Source: Anaeramoeba flamelloides (taxonomy: Eukaryota > Metamonada > Anaeramoebidae). Taken from it: a stretch of 64,000 bases of DNA. The position numbers were made by a program, and so were the translations under genes. Location of the stretch: NCBI GenBank assembly GCA_027625915.1, contig JANTQA010000042.1, positions 6,088,001 to 6,152,000 on the forward strand, written 5' to 3'. The notes beneath the pieces were generated by a model. The model was not told the origin of the DNA. It did no database searches and saw nothing but the letters and a program-made list of their open reading frames with translations. Every line of letters starts with the position of its first letter. Within the stretch, counting starts at the first letter, position 1. This document shows positions 47,501 through 58,700 of the stretch, piece by piece.

Positions 47501-48548
47501 CAACAATACCATTTTTTCTGTGAATGTTTTTCTATTTTGAAAGCTTGTTTTATTTTGAAAGAGAATATTTTGTGGATCGAACTTTGGGGTTTATGACTCT
47601 AATGAAAAATTTGAGAAAAAAAATCGTTTCAAAAAAAGGTGTATTGTTAATTTTCTTAAATTGTTTGCCTTACTTTTTTGAGGAATATTTAAATGAGAAA
47701 TTAATAAGAAGCATTTTCCTTTATAAATTGTTTGGCCTCAATGTGTTCAAGATTATTTTTGATTAAAAGGGATTTTCAAAAGAAAAAAAAGAAAAAAAAA
47801 AGAAGAAAAAAGAAAAAAACAAGGAGAAAAAAGAAAAATTAAAAACGAAAAATAAAAAATGAAAAACATACCAATAACCACAAAGAGTTCTATTGATTAA
47901 AAAGATATACCCCGTCAAATAAAATAGTTTTGTTGAGAACATAAAGAATACATAGCCAAAAAAAGAAGATTTCATTGGGAGCCTGTATTTAAATTTCTTC
48001 AGGTTTGTCATTATCAATAATAAGAAGTAGATCAAAGAAAAGAGTGAGTCAACCGCCAGCCAATAATACAATGTTGTACTATTATCGAGTCTGAAATCAT
48101 ACAAATTAATCCCTTTAATAAGAAGAACCAAATGGATGACAAGATAACAAAAAGAAATTATCACAGAGAATGTGATGGTGTTTTTCATTGCAACACGATA
48201 GCGCAAAGTATTTCCCAAGAGCATAAAAATGAGCAGTGACGTTTCACAAAAAAAAATTAACACACTACCAATACTGCTTATAACTGGGATCAGTCGACTG
48301 TGCTTATAATTTAAGCCAGTTAAGACGGAAACAACAATATCTAGGCATACAATTAGATACAAAAAGAAATAATAGATCGGAATGATCTTCGTTGCCAATA
48401 ATTTGAATTGCGACAGGTGATGCCTTAAGCTGATTAATAAAAAGATTAAGAATGCTCCGTTGATTACTAAACTAATGATTGGAAACACAGAAAAATTTCC
48501 TGTTTTTGCTAAAAGGACTAATTCACACCATTTAATTTGGTGAACCAT
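44562..48548 (-). CDS. TPRA1: TPRA1/Tmemb_40-family seven-transmembrane protein, 2 exons, 3.2-kb intron
   Basis: Minus exons 47872-48548 and 44562-44700 give 271 residues. Donor TTATTG|GTATGT and acceptor TTTCTAG|TTTC restore frame with a split Cys codon. The ATG at 48548 is preceded by in-frame stops. Exon 1 supplies about six hydrophobic helices and the family signature RLPMKSSFFGYVFFMF; WCELVLL (7-13) sits where the family has its first helix. Exon 2 adds FIAIGMLGNNSLFCLVFYLL and FLREYF, matching the family's last helix and FLRGFF motif, then a short tail ending LLQEK. These are orphan GPCR-like membrane proteins (transmembrane protein adipocyte-associated 1). Ligand and G-protein coupling are unsettled. 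A G-alpha gene lies about 4 kb further on, but proximity is weak evidence. Exon 2 is short and distant; the homology and exact phase make me fairly sure. Confidence 0.82.
45172..45282 (+). pseudogene. Isolated galectin-like coding fragment
   Basis: After a possible acceptor (ACATTTAG) the plus strand reads GSFLKVGLNGRVTFRGFVPD, then SRSYMQPKVIL and a stop. The order G-x-V-x-F-R-G-x-V-P-x-x-x-x-x-(F/Y) is that of the first strands of a galectin carbohydrate-binding fold. Base composition is clearly richer than the surrounding intron. No neighbouring exon carrying the H-F-N-x-R or W-G-x-E-x-R motifs was seen. Either a gene fragment or chance. Confidence 0.25.
46455..47115. repeat. Modular palindrome array, copy C
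   Basis: Two nearly identical units of about 115 bp (46455-46600 and 46797-46922). Each runs from GATTTTCGTTAGGTTTTTTT through a long near-palindrome to AAAACCTAGAACACTTAACA and AAACAGAAAACCTCAAGAAA. Between them lies a CCAGAATTCAAAAGAATTGA ... TTCTTTTAAATTCTGGAAAA module. The right terminus is CCTAGGCACTCTACTGCACT. A decayed module follows to about 47115. Confidence 0.75.
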
Positions 48549-48769
48549 TTATTAAAGCCCGAAATAAAAAATGTTCAAAAAATGAATTATAGGATCTGTT
48601 ATTTTGTTGAATTATAAACAAACTGTTTTGAGGAGAAGAGAAATTTTTTTATTTGTATAACATCGAGAAAATAATCAAGGAAATCTATAATTTTCGCTTT
48701 TCGATTTAAAAAAGACAAATTTTTGTTCTTTTTGGGAGTAAGTTGAAAAAGAATCATTCAAATACTTAC

Positions 48770-49092
48770 CTTACGAATTTGCTCTTTTCGTTTTGATTCA
48801 GGACTACGAAAATTTGTAACTTTGTAAGAATTACAATATAGGTTTTTATAATAAAAAATGGTATTCTTTGATTTTACAGTGATCAAAATAATGCTTACCC
48901 AACAACTATAATCCTTGTTTCAAAATATAATCCGTCTTTTTTTTCTTCTTGTTTCAATGTAACATCCAATCGACTACTCAATAGTATACCTAAGTTCAAA
49001 TCAATTTTGAAAGTAAACCACTTGATATTTTGAGTTAATTTTAAATTTAGTAATGCAATTTGTGCAAATTTTTTAGGTAATATTCTTCTCAT
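48770..49092 (-). CDS. Unrecognised small protein, at least 2 exons
   Basis: Exon 1 at 48899-49092 starts MRRILPKKFAQIALLNLKLT and ends FETRIIVV. Donor GG|GTAAGC and acceptor TTCGTAG|TCCTG join in frame to exon 2 (48770-48803, GPESKRKEQIRK). Exon 2 is followed by a very good donor, GTAAGTATT. If that donor is not used, the frame stops three codons later at TGA (about 48761), giving 79 residues. If used, a third exon must lie between here and the TPRA1-type start at 48548. I do not recognise the family. The basic N-terminus (MRRILPKK) could be a mitochondrial or nucleolar signal. Two consecutive phase-compatible splice sites and balanced composition argue that it is real. Confidence 0.5.
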
Positions 49093-51224
49093 TTTTTTGA
49101 AATTTTTTGTTTTTTTTTATGACAATAAAATTATCCTCAAAGATTTACTCTATTTTTTGAGATAAATTATGTAATTTGATCTTTCATTTTTCGAATTTCT
49201 TTTTAAATAATAGAACTTTAAGAAACCAACATCATATTTAATTAGGGTTTGTTGTTGGTTTATTTGATCGGTTAATGTATAGGTCTTCTATAACAAAAAA
49301 AAATACGATTTTTATTTTGAAACACAGATTAAACTTTTCTGAACACTTTCTTTTAACAACATTATGTCATTCTCGATACAGTTGAAACATTTTGGAAAAT
49401 ATTACTTTTTCCGGAATTGAAAAAATATCACAACCCATCAAATATTTTAACCCATTGTAAAAATACTGATTAATCAGAACAATGATAAAAAAATGAAAAT
49501 AAAACAATTTTTGATTCAATTTTTCTTTTTTTTTTTGATAAATTCTATTTTTCAGAAAATGAACATGAAATAGAGCAAACTTTCCGATAACACTTATTAT
49601 ATTTGTTACACATTTAATGAAATGTACCAGAATTTGTTTTTAAATATTATCAACAATAATAACATCGTATTATCGGATTATTGTGATTAAGACCTATTTT
49701 GACTTATAATCATTTCAGTTATTAGACCTTAAATATTTTGCTAATTCAAACAAAAAATCAATATTGTTGATATTTTTCTGAACTTTCAAATTAAAAAGCA
49801 TTTTTTGTTAAGGAATTAACGTTTAAAATAAAATAAAATGTACTGTAAATCACGTGCAAAAAAAAAAACTTATGTTCAAAAAGATATACATTTACACCTT
49901 GGTCTACTATATCAACAAACATATTATTTGAATCAATATAAACAACAGTTTTTAATAATTTATTTTTTGAAATTTTTAATTTTTCTTGATCTTTTTTTTT
50001 TTTTTTGTTGTTGTTTTTTGTTTCTCTTTAAAATTTTTGTTTTTATGTCATTTTTTATTAATTTTTAGATTTTTCAGAAATATTTTAATCAGAAATAAAA
50101 TAATTTCCTCCAAATTTTCCAAAATTTTCATTATTTGCTTTTTTCATTGAATTATTTTGTAATAATCCTTTACATTTCAGATTAAAGACCCAATTTCGAA
50201 AACAATAATTATTTTTTTCCAATTTTTATGAAAAGAATAAATATGGAAAAGTAGATTGTAATTTTCTTTAGGATTTCATAAATGAAAAAGAAAGTAATAA
50301 AAAAAAATGGAAAAAGACTCTTAATACATCTAATTTTATTTTTGTACAAAAAAACCATAAAGTATTTAATAAAGTATACCAATTACACTGATAAAAATTT
50401 TGAAAAAAACTATACTTTTAAACTATTATATTTAATCCTTTTTTATTTTTAAAAAAATAAAAGTAGTAAATAAAATCATTTCTAAAACCCATTCTGATAT
50501 TTAAAAAAAAATTAAAGACTGTCATATTTTTCAACTTATCAAATAAGATTCTTCATATGTTCTTCAAATTAAAAAATTTTGATAACAATATTTGTATGAT
50601 CACAAAAACCTATTTTCAAAGATCACAAATTTCAAAATATTAATCATACTTAATAAGTATGAAACTCTAGATAAATTATTTTAATTTTCAAAAAGAAGTA
50701 CAATACGGAAAACAATAATTTACACAAAATAGTACCCCAATTGCCTAAAATGATATACACAAAGGGAAAGTACAAATATTTAAAATTGGTTTTTTTAATT
50801 TTGATGTAAAAAAAATTATTGATCAAACGATTTAAAGAATTACTTCAATTGAAACAAGATCAATTTTAGATTACTTGATCTTTACCTAATATTAAATCTT
50901 TACAATTCTTTATATTAAACTATATGTGTATACTATACTTAAATACATTTATACTTGAAAATGACATAAAAGAAGTATGAAGTATCAAAATTTAAAATTA
51001 TCAACATTTTTCTTGTAAAATTTGAATTTGGGTGAGTGGATTTTACATTTTTGAAACTTTAAAAGAAATAAATAAATATACAATTTAACAATATTTATAT
51101 ACCTAACATGATTCAAAGTCAAAAAATGCACTTTTTTAATTCAAATTAACAAAAATGATAAGAATAATATCCTTGATATTATTCGAAATAAAGACTCATT
51201 ATTTATTTTATAATTGGTTAATGA

Positions 51225-51330
51225 TAAAGAGAATTATGATTCTTTATTGAAATTTCTAAACAAAAATTTAGAAATAAAAACTGTAAGAGGAAATTAATTC
51301 CCCCCCTTCGAAATAAAAAAAAAAGTGCAC
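51225..51330. repeat. Array-free counterpart of the array B flanks
   Basis: TTCTTTATTGAAATTTCTAA, AAATTTAGAAAT, then AACTGTAAGAGGAAATTAAT and a C-run match both flanks of array B (38895-38930 and 39285-39340) with nothing between. This segment therefore looks like an unoccupied site in another copy of the same host repeat. Confidence 0.55.
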
Positions 51331-51644
51331 TTTTTGTCATAATAGTATAAATCACAAACTGACTATTCGGGTGTTCCTTATATCCAATATAGCAATCACA
51401 CAACAAGCAAAAAATACAAGTTTCAAAATACACGCTTTTCAGTCCAAGAATCTGAGTTTAATGAAGGAAATATACATATTCTATTAATTTAACCCAGTTT
51501 TCTTCTAAAATTTATTTTCAATTTTTAGATCTCAATTATTTTTTTCTCATTTTGTCAATTTTTGTTTTAGGTTTGTGACATTTCCATGTTTTTTTCTTTT
51601 TTTCTTTTGTTTTCTCTTTCTTTTCTGATTAATATTTTTTTAAT

Positions 51645-51990
51645 AGTCCAAATTAACTTTGAAATAAACGAAGATTGGTAATATCTTTTCAAATCAATAC
51701 ATTTACCATTAAAAAAATTTATTATTAAAAATTTTAATTTCTGAAAGAACTTGAGAAATTTCGTCAGAAGTTTCAATGAAAGTGACACAAAAAAAGTTTT
51801 TAAAATTTTATTTTTTTTAGCAAAATTTATGGTTTGTTCAGGTTATTTCCTTTATGAATATCAACATTCATCTAAAGTTTAATATTTTTCTCTAATTTCT
51901 AAACAATCATATGTTGGTTGATTCTTTTAAAAAAAAGTGAATTTTTTCATTTTTTTTTCCATGATTTTTTTGGGTTAAATGAAGTTTATC
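51645..51990. repeat. Dispersed repeat family beta, copy 4
   Basis: Matches 6070-6445, 11990-12335 and 36700-37050 (ATCAATACATTTACC, TTGAGAAATTT, TCAATGAAAG, GTTGGTTGATTCTTTTAAAA). Confidence 0.5.
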
Positions 51991-52109
51991 TATCAAAATA
52001 TATAACTATTTTCTGATTTTTATCTTTTTAGGGTATATATTATCCTTTTTTAAAAGATTGAATTAAAAAAAAAATTGAAAAAAAAATATCAACCAAAATA
52101 AAAGTTATA

Positions 52110-52558
52110 CAGCCAATTCCACTGTTAAGTTACAAACTATCAACCTAATTTAATAAACAAAAAATTCAAAATTAAGGTACAAAATTCAAATTCTCGTAAA
52201 AAAATTTGTAAAAAAAAAATACTGTTATTTTCCAATTAATAAATGAAAATTTTTATTTCAATTTCCAAAATGAATATTAATTTAATTTTACAACCAAATT
52301 ACCAGAGTAAAAATTTTTTATTAGAGTTCACTAAGGTAGTTTAATTTATTATCAAAAAATATAATTTCCAAATGGTGTTGTAAAGATCTTTGATTTTTGT
52401 TTCAACTTATAAACTAGAAAAAAAATTTGGGAATAAGAACTAAAAATTTTCATTTTTTATTTGGAAAATAATAGTATTCAAAAATTGTGCTTTAACTTGA
52501 GATTTTTTTGTACCTTATTTTTAGTTAAAAAATAGTGTCTTAAAAGTGATACTGACGG
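52110..52558. mobile_element. TA-flanked MITE, copy 3, carrying a nested insertion
   Basis: Ends CAGCCAATTCCACTGTTAAG and CTTAAAAGTGATACTGACGG, flanked by TA, are relatives of the 38612-38810 element. An insertion of about 260 bp (about 52222-52480) interrupts it. The insert is itself bounded by TTATTTTCCAATTAATAAAT and ATTTTTTATTTGGAAAATAA, and resembles 41810-42010. Confidence 0.7.
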
Positions 52559-52776
52559 TAAGAATTTCCTTTCTAGTGGCAATCCACTTCTTAAGTGTGG
52601 AACAACTTTATGATAAGTGGTCACTCCCTTAATTACCTTTCAAAATTTGGATTAATTACTTAATAAAAAGTGTAGTGAATTAAAAAATGTTATCTAACTT
52701 TTTTTGCTATTTTCTCATCATGTTAGGAACAATTTTTTTCATTTTTTTATCTTTTTTTCGAATTGTTTTTTTCTTA

Positions 52777-55700
52777 ATGGGCAACACTACAAAACAAACA
52801 TCACCAAAGGAAGAATTAATTGATCAAAAACTGATTCAAAAAAAAGAAAAAGAAAATGAAAAAGAAAAACAACGAATCTTAATGTTAGGAGCTGGAGATG
52901 GAGGAAAAAGTACAATTTTTAAACAGCTCAAGATCCTTTACCAAGAAGGTTATTCAAGAGAAGAAAAAGAAAAGTTTAGAAAGGAGGTTCGTTCTAATAT
53001 TTACTATACACTCACGGAGATCTATTATTTTATGAAAACTAATAACATCCCCTATTATGAGCCGTCACATAAAGTAAAATAAGTTTATATCTTTTACAAT
53101 ATTTATCGAATTCTCTTTTCAATTATTCCTCTTCTTCTTCCCTTCTTATTTTACCTTTTTTGATTCTGTTTTTTTTTTTTGTTAATATCGCTCAAACGGC
53201 ATAATAAAAGGATCTCCTGAAAGAAATAAAAAATGGTGGAGAAAAAGAAATAGTGAACCATTATGAAAAAATAAAGAAAATTATGACTGATAAAGCAGTC
53301 CAAAAAGTAATCAATGAAATTCATAAAACTCAAATCCATGAATCGGCCCTAGAGTAAATTAATTTCCAACCCACCTTTTTTTCACTTGCGTCAAAATGTA
53401 TCTAATTTTTTCTCCTTTTGATCTACTGCAAACCCCAAAATAGTTTTATTGAGGATGCATCAAGAATTTTTCAGAAAGATTACATTCCAACTCTGGACGA
53501 TATACTTAAAATTCACAGACGAACTACGGGTATTATGAGTGATTATTTTTCTTTTGATAATTTGGACTTGGAGTAAAGTTATTTCTTGATTTTCTTATTC
53601 TTTTTCTCTTTTAATTTCAGAGAATATTTGGGGTGCTCAAAATACGTGACATATATTTCATGTCAATGTAAGATACTTATAAATTCAAATTTATTTAATG
53701 AAATTTTTAGTTCAATTTCCCATTTTCCAGTATCATATCTCAACTTTTAAAACAACTCTCGAGAAAGAATATTTTGAAGGAACAACTAATTTAACAAAGT
53801 TTCTCAACACTTAAGCCAATAGAATACTTTATTCAAAATGATTGTAAATCAGATTTAAAAAGGAAAATGAAGTAAAAAAAATTTTAGATATTTATTTGAA
53901 TTTATCAGTATTCAAAAAATAAAATCTTATTTTGTTCTCGAACAAAAAGCATATCTCTTTGAGGAACCCAAGAAATACCAATTTAATTCTTTAGTCAGAA
54001 GTACAAAAAAAATATTTCTAATAAATTTATATTGTCCATTTCCATGAGAAGGTGGTGTATTTGAAACCCTTTAGCAATTTACTAAAATGTTCGTATATAA
54101 TTATCTACTTTGTAATTATTACTAATAAATTCAAATAAATTTGAAGCAAAAATCGATCAAGTCAGAATTTCAATCTTTAAAAGAATCAATAAACCCAAAA
54201 AGAAATTAGAAATTCTAGGTTTTGGACATATATCCAAAAATTTATAGTTTTCAAAAAAAGATAATAAAAATATTAATTGGGAAATAGACAACATAAAATT
54301 ATTAGACGTAAATCTAAACCAATTTAGAGAAAGCTTGGTAATAAATTGTTCTGAGATGGAAATGTCAAGAATATTTAAAAATTATCATGTATAATTATAA
54401 TATAAATAAACAGTCGTATCGTCAAGTGCCGTAGAATGCCTAGGTTTTCTTGAGGTTTTCTGTTTTATTGGTAAAGTGTTCTAGGTTTTTTTTACTTTTT
54501 GAAATAAACAGAAAATTTATTAAAATTTTCTGTTCATTTCAAAAATTAAAAAAAACCTAAAGAAAATCTATCGATTTTACAAATAAATAGAAAACTCAAG
54601 AAAACCTAACGAAAATCAATAGATTTTCGAAATAAAATAAAAAACCTCAAAAAAACTTAACGAAAATCAATAGATTTTCTAAATAAATAGAAAACTCAAA
54701 AAAAAACTAACGAAAATCTATCGATTTTCCAAATAAACAGAAAACTCAAGAAAACCTAATGGCAATTTTTTTTTTAATTTTTGAAATGAATTAAACATTT
54801 AATAAATTTTATTTTTATTTCAAAAATTAAAAAAAAAAAACCTAGACGGTTTTCCAGAATTCAAAAGAATAGAGAAAAATCAAATATTTTACTCAATTCT
54901 TTTGAATTCTGGAAAAGCTAGCGACGGAATAGGAAATTAATTTACCCCCTTCAAAATTAATCAAAAAAAAAATTCAAATATATTTAATAAAATTTTTAGT
55001 TCAATTTCCATTTTTTTAATCTATTAAACTAAACTTTTAAAAAAACTCAAGAGAAAGAATTTTTTGAAGTCAAATCAATTTTACAAAGTTACTTAACATT
55101 TAAACCAATAAAATGCTTTATTCAAAGCTTGTGTTATAAAATTTGAAAAAAAAAAAGGATTGAATTGAAATTAAAAAAAAAATTCAAATAGCTCGCTTTA
55201 TAAACTTTGTTTCTGTCAAAGGGTCACAACTTTTTTTTCAAATATAAATTATTTTATATAATTGAACTTTGAAGAACATTTACGAAATAAGCAGGATAAT
55301 AAACATCAAAGAATTGTTGATATATGTCTGAAATATAACTAATTAATCAATAAATTTTCTTAAAAATTGAAAAACTCAAATTCTAAGTGCCCTATTGAGA
55401 AAAACAACAATTTTCGTTTTTAACTTCTACTGGTATTTGAATAATAAATATGAAACAATTTTCACTTCATTTCCCATACTTTTCTTTTAGAAATCAAGCC
55501 CCCAAACGAATTGCGTTGGTATTTGTGGTCCCTATTTGAAAAAGGAAATGGAAATGAAGTGAAAATTTTTCACATTTATTAAACATATTATCAAGATCAA
55601 AAGATTGAATAAAATTCCAATAAAAATCAATAAGATTTCTCAACAATCATTTCCATGGTTCCAATAACCTTTAAATAACACATTTTTACCTTTGTGAATA

Positions 55701-58700
55701 TTGATCTTGCAATAAAAAAAATTTTTGCAACTGAATTAGGTGTAAAAAAAAAATCGAAAAAAAAAAAACAAAAATGTGAAAAAATGATTTCAATTTTGAA
55801 AATTTCCAAAATAAATTTTTTCTTCTAATACCCATGCAAAGCTTTTTAATACATATGTATTTTTCCATTACAACTGGGCACCTTAACTGAAAAATAGTTT
55901 ATATGATAAAATTTAACCAAAAGAGAGATTCCGAATTTACACCACCTAATGAAATTAGGAAAAAAAATTATTTGAAATTTTGAGCCATTAAATTCAAAAA
56001 CTTTTGCACACTAATGTACATATGTAAAGCAATCCACATTGTATATATTTATCTTTTTATATTATTTTTTGATACATTCCATACTTTTTTTATTATGTAA
56101 CTCGTTTCTTCTATTATATCAAATAGAATATTTCAATAATCATTTTTTATTTTTATTAGTAATCATCAAATATTAAACAATTTTTTTTTTTTTTGCAAAA
56201 ACAGATACTAAAAATTTTAATTAGTTAAATATCCTCTTATTTGAATAAAAAATAAAATGCTACCACTTTTAATTATAAACAACATTTCCCTAGGAATACG
56301 TGTCTGTCATCGAGAAGTATAAAATAAAAATATATTGATGTTGTATGTAAATCAGATTAGTTCATCATGGTTTAAATGTCTCTATGCGTTTGATTAGTAA
56401 AATAGTATTAAAAGTTGATCTTATCAATTAAAATAGATTGAAAAATTATTAATTGTCCAAATTGGTCAAATTTCAAAATTGTTCAAATCCACTATTTTTC
56501 AAAAATAGGCAATTATATTGAAATATATAGGCTATATGTATTTAAAAGGCCTTATTGCGTTGGTTTAAGTTGTTTTAGATGGTTTGGATATAAATTAGAA
56601 TCTGGAATAGTTGGTTTAGATGATTTGGAAGTTATATTAGGGTATTTTAACTAGGATTGTAAAAAAAAATAATTAAAAGAGGAATTAGACTTGTTTCACT
56701 TGTTATAAGTGCATAAAAAAATATAATCTGAAATTTACTTGGTGGTTAAAAATAGTTTTTGAAAAAAATTTTACAAGTAATCAAATAGAGATGGTTTGAA
56801 AAATTTTTGGATTTTCAAAAGTTTAAGAAATAAAACGCCACGAATAATAAAATAATATTTTTTTTTTTTCTACTCTCACAACCTTTAAAAACCCTTAAAA
56901 ACTTTTATGCCGATGAAGTTAATTTAGGTTCTCTCCAAAAATACGAAAAAATTCAATTTAAACAATTTTGAAATTTGTCCAATTTTGACTATTAATAATA
57001 TACTCAAAATGATCCTTGTGTAAGCAAAAAAAAAAACAAGATTTTACAGAAAAAATATGGTTTTCACAAATTTAAATGTTTGTTCATCAATCTAAAGACT
57101 TCATAGTTCACAAAATATCTTTCTTAAATTTGTGGTGAAATGTAGACGAGTTGCTAAAAAATTCTATTTTTTTAAAACAATTAAATAATTAACAAATAGA
57201 TTATTTTAACCAGTTATTTCTGAAATCTTGGAAATATCTTCATGTTACAATTATCTTTTTCAAAAATAAACAAAACTAACCAGTCGTTGGGTTTTTATGT
57301 TGATGATTATTGAGTTAATTTTGAAATTAAAAAATTAAAAAAACTATTTACTTTTGGATGTTCTAAAAATAAATTATAAATTCGGTAATACGGTTATTTG
57401 GAGTTTCTATTTTTGAATTTGGGGTAAGGAAATGCAAAAAAAAAGTTTCCAAAATTTAAATTTTTCTAATTGAGATCATTAGTAAAAAATGCAAAAAAAT
57501 ATATTGTTCAATAATATTTGTAATAGAACTTTTTTAGATAGATTTTACCTATAGATCACTAAATACAATTTACTTTTAATAACAGCATACTTTACTTTTA
57601 TATGAATCTATGATGAGGTTAATCCCATTAGAAAAGAATCTTTCATACTATTTAATAAATAAAAAATTAATTTCTCCTCAAAGTGAAATTAATTTGGAAA
57701 AACATTTTTTTTTATCATTTTTTATTAATTCTTCATTTTATCACTAAATGGGATGTTTTTTATTGTTATTTTTTTAAAGATACTTAATTAAAAATAAGTG
57801 ATTAAGTAAAATTATATATTGAAATCCCTAAAATCTTCCATGACTATGATAGTTTCCTTATGTTGGACATTTTTTTTTAACAAAAACAGAGAAATTCAAT
57901 ATTGAAAATTATTGTGAAAAATAAAAAACGAGAGACCTATCCAAAAATTTGAGACTTTTAAGCTATTTTCAAAAATTTTGTTTATCACTCAACATCTCTA
58001 ATCAATGATTTTTAACAATATTAACTATTTTCAACATTTTCCATTTGTTATTATATTTGAAAATTTTTTAATAAAATAAAAATTCAAAAAAAAATGAAAA
58101 AAATATAGAATTTTTGATGTGGGTGGCCAAAGAAATGAAAGAAAAAAATGGATACATGCATATGCAGAAACAAAAGCAATAATATTTGTTGTTAATTTAA
58201 ATGAATACGATAAAGTTCTATTTGAATGTTCAACGCATAGTAGAATGGGTGAATCGTTATTAATTTTTGATGATATTTGTAATTCCCGTTGGTTTAATAA
58301 CATACCAGTGATTATTTTCTTTAATCAAATTGATAGATTTGAAAAAAAAGTTCAAAAAAAAAATTTAAATTGTCATTTTCAAGACTATGTTGGTGGATTA
58401 AATTTTCAAAATGCCTTAGAATTTATAAAAAATAAATTTTCGTCCTTAAATAAAACTAACAGGGAAATCCATATTTTTGAAACCTGTGCATTAGATACTG
58501 GCAAAATGAAACAAATATTTATGGGAGTGACTAAAATATTAAATAATTTTTATTCTCTTGATAAGGAATTAAAAGGTCAGAGAGAGGAGAAGGAGAAGGA
58601 GAAGGAGGATGAGAAGGAGGATGAGAAGGAGGATGAGAAGGGGAATGAGAAGGGGAATGAGAAGGAGAATGAGAAGGGGGATGAGAAGGAGAATGAGAAG

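Larger units (their letters stand above)
44701..47871 (-). other. Giant intron of the TPRA1-type gene (3,171 nt)
   Basis: GT at 47870-47871 and AG at 44701-44702 (minus strand). Contains a galectin-like coding fragment on the opposite strand (about 45172-45282) and palindrome array C (46455-47115). An Ile/Phe-rich plus-strand open frame at 47524-47766 has no recognisable domain. Confidence 0.75.
49093..52776. other. Intergenic region upstream of the G-alpha gene
   Basis: Contains an array-free relative of the array B insertion site (51225-51330), beta copy 4 (51645-51990) and a disrupted MITE (52110-52558). The last 90 nt are T-rich and open in the G-alpha frame (see that gene). No further gene seen. 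Confidence 0.5.
53573..58108 (+). other. Giant intron 3 of the G-alpha gene (4,536 nt)
   Basis: Contains a direct duplication (53680-53870 and 54965-55140) flanking palindrome array D (54418-54930), gamma copy 2 (55207-55906) and alpha copy 4 (56290-57640). No intact gene inside. Confidence 0.8.

Noticed and set aside
47524-47766. 80-residue plus-strand open frame opposite the TPRA1-type intron
   Set aside because: No domain, no splice partners, aromatic-rich composition expected from T-rich DNA.
49838-50068. 76-residue plus-strand open frame
   Set aside because: Runs of Phe, Leu and Cys from a poly-T tract; no recognisable domain.
53680-55140. Terminal-repeat retroelement
   Set aside because: Direct repeats are present, but I saw no coding remnants, primer site or target duplication to support that class. 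Recorded only as a direct duplication.
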